Below are positions 12,559 to 24,592 of a stretch of DNA of 64,000 bases, one piece after another; position 1 is the first letter of the stretch; every line of letters starts with the position of its first letter. The stretch is taken from positions 404,840-468,839 of the forward strand of contig JACTAT010000156.1 in assembly GCA_014526335.1 (NCBI GenBank), read 5' to 3'. Origin of the DNA: Chrysaora quinquecirrha. Its lineage: Eukaryota > Cnidaria > Scyphozoa > Semaeostomeae > Pelagiidae. The notes under the pieces were generated by a model. The model was not told where the DNA came from. It searched no databases and was given only the letters and a program-made list of their open reading frames with translations. A program made the position numbers and the translations under genes.

Positions 12559-14592
12559 ATGGGACTTGTAACCAACGAAAAAGATGCCAAGGATTTCAAG
12601 ATCGAAGCTGCTGATATGATGTTGAAAGGAAAGTTTCCGCTTGGAAAATGGGAATCAAATATTAAAGAGCTTAATGATGATAAGGAAAGAGTTAAGACAA
12701 AACTGTTAGGAATACTTTGGGATAAAGATGAGGACACATATATGGTAAATGTAGAGATAAAAGAAGTAAAAGAAGTAACCAAGAGATCAATGCTTAAGAC
12801 TTTGGCAAGCATATATGACCCTTTAGGAATTTTAGCACCCATGCTTGTGATGGGGAAACATTTATACCGGTTAGCAGTTGATGAGAAAAAGGGTTGGGAC
12901 AACGAAGTGAGCAAAGAATTGAAAGAGAGTTGGATAAGGTGGTTGAAAAGTCTGCAAAGTGTCACAGTTCCAAGATCAATAGCACCATATCTAGAAGATG
13001 TGACAAACATTGTGCTTCACCATATGATGGATGCAAGCTCTAAAGCAGTGTCAGCACAGACCATTGCCATTGTTACACAGCCTAACGGAACAACTATGAG
13101 ACTCCTAACCGCAAAATCAAGGATTACTAAAAGAGGACTTAGTATTGCAAGACAAGAATTAGTTGCCTGTCAAATGGGAGCTAATTTAGCCTTAAACACA
13201 AACACGGCTCTGAGGAAATTGCCAATCGTAGGAAACTATTGTTGGGCAGATAGCCAAGTTGCTCTTTGTTGGATAAAGAAGCCGTACAAGAACTGGAAGA
13301 CATTTGTGTCCAACCGAGTCAGAAGGATAGATGAGATAACAAAGGCTCTTGATATCAACTGGAGATATGTGCCAACAAAGCTAAACCATGCAGATGCTGG
13401 TAGTAGAGGTGTATCCTACAGCCATTTAGAGAAAATTGACTGGTGGAGAGGGCCAGCATGGCTGCTTAAAGGTGAAAATTGGCCTGAAGAAGTTCAAGTT
13501 TTTGAGAACTCTGATAAAGATGTTAGGGAAGAGCTGAAGCATACAGAGGAGGAAGTGTTCACTACAAGTACAGAACAGCATTTATTAGACAAGATTTTGG
13601 AGAAAGGAACTTTAAAAAGAGCTAAAAGAGTAATAGGTTGGTGTTCAAGATTTGCTATGAATGCTAAAGACAAGGGAAAACGACAGAAAGGTCCTCTGAC
13701 TAGTGACGAGTTACGCAAAGCTAACGAAATTTTGATCAAGAGAGCACAAGAGGGTACAAAGTTAAATGAAATAGAGTCACAGAAACTAGGTCTGACACTG
13801 TTTAAAGACAGCATTGTTCGCTGTGCTGGTAGAATTGAAGGTGAAGTGCCAGTCTTCATTCCAAGAGAATCCATATATGCCAGAAAACTATGTGAAGAAA
13901 CCCACAGAGACGTTGGCCACAAAGGTGTAAACATTGCAATGGGAAGAATCAGAGAGATCTACTGGGTTCCAAGATTGAGGACCATCCTAAAGAAGGTCAG
14001 GAACAGATGTGAAAAGTGTAAAGTGATGGTCATGAGGCCTTATCCTGTACCAACAGTAGGAGCATTGCCAGAGAAAAGAGTAACAGCGAGATATCCGTTT
14101 GCAGTAGTTGGAATAGACTTTGTGGGCCCTTTTCAGCTTAAAAAGGGCTTAGATGAGACAAAGGCTTATGTGATCGTTTTTTCTTGTGCTACATCCAGAG
14201 CAGTGTACTTTACAGTGACTAGGACCATGGAAACAGAGGAGTTTATAAATAAACTTAACGAGTTCATATCAGTTTATTCTCGACCTCAGGAGATAATCAG
14301 TGACAATGCCATGACGTTTAAGGCTGCTGCAAAGTTTATAGAGAGACTACGCAAGAGCGAGCAGTTTCATGATTATTTAGCAGACCAGCATATTAAATGG
14401 GATTTCATATTAGCCAAGAGTCCATGGAGAGGAGGGTTCTACGAAAGGTTGAACAGAGACCTCAAAAGTATGATTTACCAGAAGTTGGGAAGATGCCATT
14501 TGTCCTTCGAAGGTTTTTCAAGAGTCATCAAAGATATTGAAATTGTTTTAATAACAGACCGCTGCAATATGTTGAAGACGAAATTGAGCTAG
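12559..14592 (+). CDS. BEL/Pao RT thumb, RNase H and integrase
   Basis: 677 codons. The frame is open a little upstream of the ATG and there reads YVDNVMG, the YxDD active-site variant with Asn in the last place. RNase H blocks: HHMMDASSKA (about residue 155), RQELVACQMGANLA (about 200), CWADSQVALCWI (about 230). Integrase: HRDVGHKG with CEKC (zinc-binding HHCC, about 449-490), then the D,D,E core with GIDFVGPF (about 516), ISDNAMTFKA (about 580) and FYERLNRDLK (about 628). The frame is lost after KDIEIVLI, just before the conserved NSRPL-type block. It would act in reverse transcription and nuclear integration of the element. Confidence 0.92.
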   Translation: MGLVTNEKDAKDFKIEAADMMLKGKFPLGKWESNIKELNDDKERVKTKLLGILWDKDEDTYMVNVEIKEVKEVTKRSMLKTLASIYDPLGILAPMLVMGKHLYRLAVDEKKGWDNEVSKELKESWIRWLKSLQSVTVPRSIAPYLEDVTNIVLHHMMDASSKAVSAQTIAIVTQPNGTTMRLLTAKSRITKRGLSIARQELVACQMGANLALNTNTALRKLPIVGNYCWADSQVALCWIKKPYKNWKTFVSNRVRRIDEITKALDINWRYVPTKLNHADAGSRGVSYSHLEKIDWWRGPAWLLKGENWPEEVQVFENSDKDVREELKHTEEEVFTTSTEQHLLDKILEKGTLKRAKRVIGWCSRFAMNAKDKGKRQKGPLTSDELRKANEILIKRAQEGTKLNEIESQKLGLTLFKDSIVRCAGRIEGEVPVFIPRESIYARKLCEETHRDVGHKGVNIAMGRIREIYWVPRLRTILKKVRNRCEKCKVMVMRPYPVPTVGALPEKRVTARYPFAVVGIDFVGPFQLKKGLDETKAYVIVFSCATSRAVYFTVTRTMETEEFINKLNEFISVYSRPQEIISDNAMTFKAAAKFIERLRKSEQFHDYLADQHIKWDFILAKSPWRGGFYERLNRDLKSMIYQKLGRCHLSFEGFSRVIKDIEIVLITDRCNMLKTKLS

Positions 14593-14651
14593 AGTGCTTA
14601 CACCAAACAGTATAATTCACGGACGAGAAATATATACATTAGAAGAGCAAG

Positions 14652-15119
14652 ATGAACAGGACAGCCCAAGTAAGATGGAAAAGAGATTGCGGAAAGCAAA
14701 AGAAGAAATGTGGAAAAATGGCGAACAGAATACGTAAGAGCATTAAGGAGAAACACGATGTCACCAAAAGGAAAGCATACTACCCGGATCTTGGAGAGGT
14801 GGTGCTAGTTGTTGGCGAAAGTAAAAATAAACATGATTGGCATCATGGCCTTGTGTGTGATCATTTGAAAGGAAAAGATGGAGTTATACGGGGAGTTCGC
14901 ATGATCGTTCGAAACAAGATACGAGAGCGTCCAATCCAGCTAATCTGCCCACTCGAAATAAGATCTAATATGAGCACCGAGGAATTGAACAAAAGAATCG
15001 CTACAGCAAACAAGGCATTGGAAAAAGAAAATTCAAAACCTAAAGAAAGACCACAAAGATCAGCAAGAGTTGCTGCCCGAGAAAGGATTAATAACTTATT
15101 AGAAGATGAAGAATTCTAG
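14652..15119 (+). CDS. BEL/Pao integrase C-terminal (DUF5641-like) domain
   Basis: The segment YYPDLGEVVLVVGESKNKHD followed by WHHGLV, DGVIRGVRM and IQLICPLEI matches the small beta-rich domain that closes Pao integrases (consensus GDVVLV ... W-x-x-G-x-V ... DG-x-V-R-x-x-x-V ... L-x-PLE). The preceding linker (14560-14650) reads CLTPNSIIHGREI in an adjacent frame, so the domain is continuous with the 12559-14592 product apart from one or two indels. It ends with a basic and then acidic tail before the polypurine tract. Confidence 0.88.
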   Translation: MNRTAQVRWKRDCGKQKKKCGKMANRIRKSIKEKHDVTKRKAYYPDLGEVVLVVGESKNKHDWHHGLVCDHLKGKDGVIRGVRMIVRNKIRERPIQLICPLEIRSNMSTEELNKRIATANKALEKENSKPKERPQRSARVAARERINNLLEDEEF

Positions 15120-15169
15120 GACAATATGTTTACTATAACCCGATTAAAATTATCTCTCCCTGATAATTT

Positions 15170-15177
15170 TAGGGGAG
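15170..15177 (+). promoter_or_regulatory. Polypurine tract before 3' LTR
   Basis: A short purine run (TAGGGGAG) immediately before TGTTAAG of the right LTR, the expected position for the plus-strand primer of reverse transcription. Confidence 0.55.
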
Positions 15178-15287
15178 TGTTAAGAACGCTGTGAAGGAGC
15201 GCTCTTGGGGGCAATTTTACATGAAGTAGGAGAGCACGTGGAGGAAGAAGGGACGAGTTTTTCTCGATGATCAAGATGGCCTTTTAG
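15178..15287 (+). repeat. 3' LTR of BEL/Pao element, truncated
   Basis: Matches the first 110 bp of the 5' LTR, then stops after GGCCTTTTAG and becomes satellite sequence TTCAGTGTTC. Roughly 150 bp of the LTR, including the presumed R/U5, are missing. Confidence 0.9.
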
Positions 15288-18200
15288 TTCAGTGTTCAAA
15301 GTATCATCTTGACTGAATATTGAACCCATTTTTTGATCAATGTATTTATTGTAGTGTTAAAAGTATTATATTCAACCGAAAATTTAACCCCTTTCTTGAT
15401 CAATGTATTTATTGTAGTGTTCAAAGTATCATCTTGACTGAAAATTGAACCATTTTTTGATCATTGTATTTATTTTTGTGTTCAATTTATGATATTCAAT
15501 CGAATTTTTAACACTTTTCTTGATCGATAAATTTCTTTTAGTGTTCAAAGTATCATATTCGACCGAAAATTTAACCCCTTTCTTAATCAATGCATTTATT
15601 TTAGTGTTCAAAGTATCATCTTGACTGAAAATTGAACCCATTTCTTGATCATTGTATTTATTGTTGTGTTCAAAGTATCATCTTTACTAAAAATTGAACC
15701 TATTTCTTGATCAAGTTATTCATTGCAGTGTTCAAAGTATCATATTCGATCTAAAATTTAACCCCATTCTTGATCTATATATTTATTGTAGTGTTCAAAG
15801 TATCATATTCGACCGGTATTTTAACCCCTTTTTTGATCAAGTTATTTATTTCAGTGTTCAAAGTATCATCTTGACTGAAAATTGAACCCATTTCTTGATC
15901 AATGTATTTGTTGTAGTGTTCAAAGTATCATATTCGACAAAAATTATACCCCTTTTTTGATCAATGTTTTTATTTTAGTGTTCAAAGTATAATTTTCGTC
16001 CGAAAATTGAACCCCTTTCTTGGTCAATTTATTTATTGTAGTGTTCAAAGTATCATATTCGACCCAAAATTAGCCAATTTCTTGATCAATGTATTTAGTT
16101 TAGTGTACGAAGTATCATATTCGACCGAAAATTAGCCAATTTCTTGATCAATAAATTTATTGTAGTGTTCAAAGTATCATATTCGACCAAAAAATTTCAC
16201 CCCTTTCTTAATCAATACAGTTATTTTAGTGTTCAAAGCATCATGTTGGCTGAAAATTGAACCCATTTCTTGATCAATGTATTTAATGTAGTGTTCAAAG
16301 TATCATATTCGACCAAAAATTTAACACCTTTCTTGATCAAGTTATTTATTTCAGTGTTCAAAGTATCATCTTGACTGAAAATTGAACCCATTTTTTGATC
16401 AATGTATTTATTGTAGTGTTAAAAGTATTATATTCGACCGAAAATTTAATCCCTTTCTTGGTCAATGTAATAATTGTAGTGTTCAAAGTATCATATTCGA
16501 CCGGTATCAAAGTATCAATACATTTATTTTAGTGTTCAATTTTATCTTGACTGAAAATTGAACCATTTTTTGATCATTGTATTTATTTTTGTGTTCAATT
16601 TATCATATTCAATCGAAATTTTAACCCCTTTCTTGATCGATTAATTTCTTTTAGTGTTCAAAGTATCATATTCGACCGAAAATTTAATGCCTTTCTTGAT
16701 CAATGTAATAATTGTAGTGTTCAAAGTATCATATTTGACCGGTATCAAAGTATTAATACATTTATTTTAGTGTTCAATATTATCTTGACTGAAAATTGAA
16801 CCATTTTTTGATCATTGTATTTATTTTTGTGTTCAATTTATCATATTCAATCGAAATTTTAACCCTTTTCTTGATCGATAAATTTCTTTTAGTGTTCAAA
16901 GTATCATATTCGACCGAAAATTTAACCCCTTTCTTAATCAATGCATTTATTTTAGTGTTCAAAGTATCATCTTGACTGAAAATTGAACCCATTTCTTCAT
17001 CATTGTATTTATTGTTGTGTTCAAATTATCATCTTTACTAAAAATTGAACCTATTTCTTGATCAAGTTATTCATTGCAGTGTTCAAAGTATCATATTCGA
17101 TCTAAAATTTAACCCCATTCTTGATCAATATATTTATTGTAGTGTTCAAAGTATCATATTCGACCGGTATTTTAACCCCTTTTTTGATCAAGTTATTTAT
17201 TTCAGTGTTCAAAGTATCATCTTGACTGAAAATTGAACCCATTTCGTGGTCAATGTGTTTATTGTAGTGTTCAAAGTATCATATTCGACTGAAAATTTAA
17301 CCCTTTTCTTGATCAATATATTTATTGTAGTGTTCAAAGTATCATCTTGACTGAAAATTGAACCCATTTCGTGGTCAATGTGTTTATTGTAGTGTTCAAA
17401 GTATCATATTCGACTGAAAATTTAACCCTTTTCTTGATCAATATATTTATTGTAGTGTTCAAAGTATTATTTTCGACCGAAAATTGAACCCCTTTCTTGG
17501 TCAATTTATTTATTGTAGTGTTCAAAGTATTATTTTCGACCGAAAATTGAACCCCTTTCTTGGTCAATTTATTTATTGTAGTGTTCAAAGTATCATATTC
17601 GACCCAAAATTAGCCAATTTCTTGATCAATGCATTTCTTTTAGTGTTCAAAGTATCATATTCGACCAAAAAATTTCACCCCTTTCTTAATCAATACAGTT
17701 ATTTTAGTGTTCAAAGCATCATGTTGGCTGAAAATTGAACCCATTTCTTGATCAATGTATTTAATGTAGTGTTCAAAGTATCATATTTGACCAAAAATTT
17801 AACACCTTTCTTGATCAAGTTATTTATTTCAGTGTTCAAAGTATCATCTTGACTGAAAATTGAACCCATTTTTTGATCAATGTATTTATTGTAGTGTTAA
17901 AAGTATTATATTCGACCGAAAATTTAATCCCTTTCTTGGTCAATGTAATAATTGTAGTGTTCAAAGTATCATATTCGACCGGTATCAAAGTATCAATACA
18001 TTTATTTTAGTGTTCAATTTTATCTTGACTGAAAATTGAACCGTTTTTTTATCATTGTATTTATTTTTGTGTTCAATTTATCATATTCAATCGAAATTTT
18101 AACCCTTTTCTTGATCGACAAATTTCTTTTAGTGTTCAAAGTATCATATTCGACCGAAAATTTAACCCCTTTCTTAATCAATGCATTTATTTTAGTGTTC

Positions 18201-21200
18201 AAAGTATCATCTTGACTGAAAATTGAACCCATTTCTTGATCATTGTATTTATTGTTGTGTTCAAATTATCATCTTTACTAAAAATTGAACCTATTTCTTG
18301 ATCAAGTTATTCATTGCAGTGTTCAAAGTATCATATTCGATCGAAAATTTAACCCCATTCTTGATCAATATATTTATTGCAGTGTTCAAAGTATCATATT
18401 CGACCGGTATTTTAACCCCTTTTTTGATCAAGTTATTTATTTCAGTGTTCAAAGTATCATCTTGACTGAAAATTGAACCCATTTCTTGATCAATGTATTT
18501 GTTGTAGTGTTCAAAGTATCATATTCGACAAAAATTATACCCCTTTTTTGATCAATGTATTTATTGTAGTGTTCAAAGTATTATTTTCGACCGAAAATTG
18601 AACCCCTTTCTTGGTCAATTTATTTATTGTAGTGTTCAAAGTATCATATTCGACCCAAAATTAGCCAATTTCTTGATCAATTTATTTAGTTTAGTGTACG
18701 AAGTATCATATTCGACCCAAAATTAGCCAATTTCTTGATCAATAAATTTATTGTAGTGTTCAAAGTATCATATTCGACCAAAAAATTTCACCCCTTTCTT
18801 AATCAATACAGTTATTTTAGTGTTCAAAGCATCATGTTGGCTGAAAATTGAACCGATTTCTTGATCAATGTATTTAATGTAGTGTTCATAGTATCATATT
18901 CGACCAAAAATTTAACACCTTTCTTGATCAAGTTATTTATTTCAGTGTTCAAAGTATCATCTTGACTGAAAATTGAACCCATTTCGTGGTCAATGTATTT
19001 ATTGTAGTGTTCAAAGTATCATATTCGACTGAAAATTTAACCCTTTTCTTGATCAATATATTTATTGTAGTGTTCAAAGTATTATTTTCGACCGAAAATT
19101 GAACCCCTTTCTTGGTCAATTTATTTATTGTAGTGTTCAAAGTATTATTTTCGACCGAAAATTGAACCCCTTTCTTGGTCAATTTATTTATTGTAGTGTT
19201 CAAAGTATCATATTCGACCCAAAATTAGCCAATTTCTTGATCAATGCATTTCTTTTAGTGTTCAAAGTATCATATTCGACCAAAAAATTTCACCCCTTTC
19301 TTAATCAATACAGTTATTTTAGTGTTCAAAGCATCATGTTGGCTGAAAATTGAACCCATTTCTTGATCAATGTATTTAATGTAGTGTTCAAAGTATCATA
19401 TTCGACCAAAAATTTAACACCTTTCTTGATCAAGTTATTTATTTCAGTGTTCAAAGTATCATCTTGACTGAAAATTGAACCCATTTTTTGATCAATGTAT
19501 TTATTGTAGTGTTAAAAGTATTATATTCGACCGAAAATTTAATCCCTTTCTTGGTCAATGTAATAATTGTAGTGTTCAAAGTATCATATTCGACCGGTAT
19601 CAAAGTATCAATACATTTATTTTAGTGTTCAATTTTATCTTGACTGAAAATTGAACCATTTTTGATCATTGTATTTATTTTTGTGTTCAATTTATCATAT
19701 TCAATCGAAATTTTAACCCCTTTCTTGATCGATAAATTTCTTTTAGTGTTTAAAGTATCATATTCGACCAAAAATTTAACATCTTTCTTGATGAAGTTAT
19801 TTATTATAGTGTTCAAAGTATGATATTGGACCGAAATTTTAACCCTTTTCTTGATCAATACATTTATTTTTGTGTTCAAAGTATCTTCTTGGCTGAAAAT
19901 GGTACCCATTTCTTGATCAATGTATTTATTGCAGTGTTCAAAGTATCATATTCAATCGAAATTTTAACCCCTGTCTTGATCAATACATTTATTTTAGAGT
20001 TCAAAGCATCATGTTGGCCGAAAATTGAACCCATTTCTTGATCAATGTATTTATTGCAGTGCTCAAAGTATAATATTCGACCGAATATTTACCCCTTTCT
20101 TGATCAATACTTTTATTTTAGTGTTCAAAGTATCAGCTTGACTGAAAATTGAACCCATTTCTTGATGAATGTATTTAATGTAGTGTTCAAAGTATCATAT
20201 TCGACCGAAAATTTAACCCCTTTTTTGATCAAGTTATTTATTTCAGTGTTCAAAGTATCATCTTGACTGAAAATTGAACCCATCAATGTATTTATTTTAG
20301 AGTTCAAAGCATCATGTTGGCCGAAAATTGAACCCATTTCTTGATCAATGTATTTATTGCAGTGTTCAAAGTATAATATTCGACCGAATATTTACCCTTT
20401 CTTGATCAATGACCGAAAATTTAACCCCTTTTTTGATCAAGTTATTTATTTCAGTGTTCAAAGTATCATCTTGACTGAAAATTGAACCCATTTTTTGATC
20501 AATGTATTTATTGTAGTGTTAAAAGTATTATATTCAACCGAAAATTTAACCCCTTTCTTGATCAATGTATTTATTGTAGTGTTCAAAGTATCATCTTGAC
20601 TGAAAATGGTACCCATTTCTTGATCAATGTATTTATTCCAGTGTTCAATGTATCATATTCGACCGAAAATTTAACCCCTTTCTTTATCAATACATTTATT
20701 TTTGTGTTCAAAGTATCTTCTTGGCTGAAAATGGTACCCATTTCTTGATAAATGTATTTATTGCAGTGTTCAAAGTATCATATTCAATCGAAATTTTAAC
20801 TCCTGTCTTGATCAATACATTTATTTTAGAGTTCAAAGTATCATGTTGGCCGAAAATTGAACCCATTTCTTGATCAATGTATTTATTGCAGTGCTCAAAG
20901 TATAATATTCGACCGAATATTTACCCCTTTCTTGATCAATACTTTTATTTTAGTGTTCAAAGTATCAGCTTGACTGAAAATTGAACCCATTTCTTGATCA
21001 ATGTATTTAATGTAGTGTTCAAAGTATCATATTCGACCGAAAATTTAACCCCTTTTTTGATCAAGTTATTTATTTCAGTGTTCAAAGTATCATCTTGACT
21101 GAAAATTGAACCCATTTTTTGATCAATGTATTTATTGTAGTGTTAAAAGTATTATATTCAACCGAAAATTTAACCCCTTTCTTGATCAATGTATTTATTG

Positions 21201-24045
21201 TAGTGTTCAAAGTATCATCTTGACTGAAAATGGTACCCATTTCTTGATCAATGTATTTATTCCAGTGTTCAATGTATCATATTCGACCGAAAATTTAACC
21301 CCTTTCTTGATCAATACATTTATTTTTGTGTTCAAAGTATCTTCTTGGCTGAAAATGGTACCCATTTCTTGATAAATGTATTTATTGCAGTGTTCAAAGT
21401 ATCATATTCAATCGAAATTTTAACTCCTGTCTTGATCAATACATTTATTTTAGAGTTCAAAGTATCATGTTGGCCGAAAATTGAACCCATTTCTTGATCA
21501 ATGTATTTATTGCAGTGCTCAAAGTATAATATTCGACCGAATATTTACCCCTTTCTTGATCAATACTTTTATTTTAGTGTTCAAAGTATCAGCTTGACTG
21601 AAAATTGAACCCATTTCTTGATCAATGTATTTAATGTAGTGTTCAAAGTATCATATTCGACCGAAAATTTAACCCCTTTTTTGATCAAGTTATTTATTTC
21701 AGTGTTCAAAGTATCATCTTGACTGAAAATTGAACCCATTTTTTGATCAATGTATTTATTGTAGTGTTAAAAGTATTATCTTCAACCGAAAATTTAACCC
21801 CTTTCTTGATCAATGTATTTATTGTAGTGTTCAAAGTATCATCTTGACTGAAAATGGTACCCATTTCTTGATCAATGTATTTAGTCCAGTGTTCAATGTA
21901 TCATATTCGACCGAAAATTTAACCCATTTCTTGATCAATGCATTTATTTTTGTGTTCAAAGTATCATCTTGACTGAAAATGGTACCCATTTCTTGATCAA
22001 TGTATTTTTTCCAGTGTTCAATGTATCATATTCGACCGAAAATTTAACCCCTTTCTTGATCAATACATTTATTTTTGTGTTCAAAGTATCTTCTTGGCTG
22101 AAAATGGTACCCATTTCTTGATCAATGTATTTATTGCAGTGTTCAAAGTATCATATTCAATCGAAATTTTAACCCCTGTCTTGATCAATACATTTATTTT
22201 AGAGTTCAAAGTATCATGTTGGCCGAAAATTGAACCCATTTCTTGATCACTGTTTTTATTGCAGTGCTCAAAGTATAATATTTGACCGAATATTTACCCC
22301 TTTCTTGATCAATACTTTTATTTTAGTGTTCAAAGTATCATGTTGGCCGAAAATTGAACCCATTTCTTGATCAATGTATTTAATGTAGTGTTCAAAGTAT
22401 CATATTCGACCAAAAATTTAACACCTTTCTTGATCAAGTTATTTATTATAGTGTTCAAAGTATGATATTGGACCGAAATTTTAACCCTTTTCTTGATCAA
22501 TACATTTATTTTTGTGTTCAAAGTATCTTCTTGGCTGAAAATGGTACCCATTTCTTGATCAATGTATTTATTGCAGTGTTCAAAGTATCATATTCAATCG
22601 AAATTTTAACCCCTGTCTTGATCAATACATTTATTTTAGAGTTCAAAGTACGATGTTGGCCGAAAATTGAACCCATTTCTTGATCAATGTATTTATTGCA
22701 GTGCTCAAAGTAAAATATTCAATCGAAATTTTAACCCCTGTCTTGATCAATACATTTATTTTAGAGTTCAAAGTATCATGTTGGCCGAAAATTGAACCCA
22801 TTTCTTGATCACTGTTTTTATTGCAGTGCTCAAAGTATAATATTTGACCGAATTTTTACCCCTTTCTTGATCAATACTTTTATTTTAGTGTTCGAAGTAT
22901 CATGTTGGCCGAAAATTGAACCCATTTCTTGATCAATGTATTTAATGTAGTGTTCAAAGTAAAATATTCAATCGAAATTTTAACCCCTGTCTTGATCAAT
23001 ACATTTATTTTAGAGTTCAAAGTATCATGTTGGCCGAAAATTGAACCCATTTCTTGATCACTGTTTTTATTGCAGTGCTCAAAGTATAATATTTGACCGA
23101 ATTTTTACCCCTTTCTTGATCAATACTTTTATTTTAGTGTTCGAAGTATCATGTTGGCCGAAAATTGAACCCATTTCTTGATCAATGTATTTAATGTAGT
23201 GTTCAAAGTATCATATTCGACCAAAAATTTAACACCTTTCTTGATCAAGTTATTTATTATAGTGTTCAAAGTATGATATTGGACCGAAATTTTAACCCTT
23301 TTCTTGATCAATACATTTATTTTTGTGTTCAAAGTATCTTCTTGGCTGAAAATGGTACCCATTTCTTGATCAATGTATTTATTGCAGTGCTCAAAGTAAA
23401 ATATTCAATCGAAATTTTAACCCCTGTCTTGATCAATACATTTATTTTAGAGTTCAAAGTATCATGTTGGCCGAAAATTGAACCCATTTCTTGATCAATG
23501 TTTTTATTGCAGTGCTCAAAGTATAATATTTGACCGAATATTTACCCCTTTCTTGATCAATACTTTTATTTTAGTGTTCAAAGTATCATGTCGGCCGAAA
23601 ATTGAACCCATTTCTTGATCAATGTATTTATTGTAGTGTTAAAAGTATTATATTCAACCGAAAATTTAACCCCTTTCTTGATCAATGTATTTATTGTAGT
23701 GTTCAAAGTATCATCTTGACTGAAAATGGTACCCATTTCTTGATCAATGTATTTATTCCAGTGTTCAATGTATCATATTCGACCGAAAATTTAACCCCTT
23801 TCTTGATCAATACATTTATTTTTGTCTTCAAAGTATCATCTTGACTGAAAATGGTACCCATTTCTTGATCAATAAATTTATTGTAGTGTTCAAAGTATCA
23901 TATTCGACCAAAAAATTTCGCCCCTTTTTTTAATCAATACATTTATTTTAGAGTTCAAAGTATCATGTTGGCTGAAAATTGAACCCATTTCTTGATCAAT
24001 GTATTTAATGTAGTGTTCAAAGTATCATATTCGACCGAAAATTTA
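15288..24045. repeat. 62/63-bp satellite, right array
   Basis: About 140 monomers of the same A and B types as the left array. Clear higher-order units: a block of about 624 bp occurs three times (anchors 20482, 21106 and 21730), and a block of about 811 bp occurs twice (anchors 22462 and 23273). Blocks matching the left array recur (for example 7330-7575 with 19622-19909, and 6393-6647 with 17334-17588 and 18949-19203). The array ends where TTTAATTCCCGGGGGGATAA replaces the monomer. Confidence 0.97.
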
Positions 24046-24361
24046 ATTCCCGGGGGGATAACTCCCATATGTATGGGTACAGGATGTGCCATTTTTTGAG
24101 GTACCTTTTTAGGGTTGGAAAATAAATTTTGGGGTATTAAATTTGCAAAATTACAAACTTGGGGTATCATTTTTTGCTAAGATGATAAATTTTGATAAAG
24201 TCACAATAACTGCCAAATAAATTTCAGCTGCATAACTCTAAAAACAGTCTTTTGAGTATTTTTGTATACTATATTCATATTTCTTTGTGAACTTTGGGGT
24301 ATACTTTTTAGAATTTTCATAAATTTTGGGGTCAACTTTTTATTACGAAAATGGCACATCC
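24046..24361. repeat. Inverted-repeat-bounded AT-rich segment
   Basis: GGATGTGCCATTTT at 24082-24095 is perfectly inverted at 24348-24361. Between them, four variants of TTTGGGGTA recur. No coding potential is seen. The right inverted copy overlaps the first base of the next element, so the two may be parts of one composite non-autonomous transposon. Confidence 0.6.
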
Positions 24362-24592
24362 AATCTTGGACAAAATATTTGGAACAAGGCATTTTCTCCA
24401 AGGAATATGGCCTATCCCATTGATTTTCTACTTTATATAACTCCAATTCTCCCCCCTTTTACCCCCAAAACAATGTTGGTAGTAGAGCAAGACAACTTTT
24501 GTACGAAACAACATTGTAACGGGGGAGAAGGGGGAATCAATAGATAATAGCAAAACTATTTAGGCCGTTCCAATATATTTTGTCCAAGATTG
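24361..24592. mobile_element. Hairpin-type MITE, 232 bp
   Basis: Terminal inverted repeat CAATCTTGGACAAAATAT is perfect at both ends and continues imperfectly through GGAAC. The arms also pair internally: a C-rich tract at about 24448-24468 faces a G-rich tract at about 24519-24534, and ACAATGTTG faces CAACATTGT. The whole unit could fold into one long hairpin with a loop near 24480-24505. No ORF; the superfamily and target duplication are not clear. Confidence 0.75.

Larger units (their letters stand above)
9599..15287 (+). mobile_element. BEL/Pao LTR retrotransposon inserted in satellite
   Basis: A 5.7-kb element bounded by direct repeats beginning TGTTAAGAACGCTG (9599-9708 and 15178-15287, 110 bp, apparently identical). 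Inside are, in order: a primer-binding site, Gag with a DUF1759-like domain and zinc knuckles, an A17-type protease, reverse transcriptase, RNase H and integrase. That is the BEL/Pao gene order, all on the plus strand. The ORF is broken into five alternating frames by small indels. The right LTR stops after 110 bp and passes directly into satellite sequence. The nearly intact frames suggest a recent insertion, or indel errors in assembly. Confidence 0.95.

Noticed and set aside
1569..24045. CRISPR-like array
   Set aside because: There are no unique spacers between repeats; units are head-to-tail, and the surroundings are eukaryotic retrotransposons.
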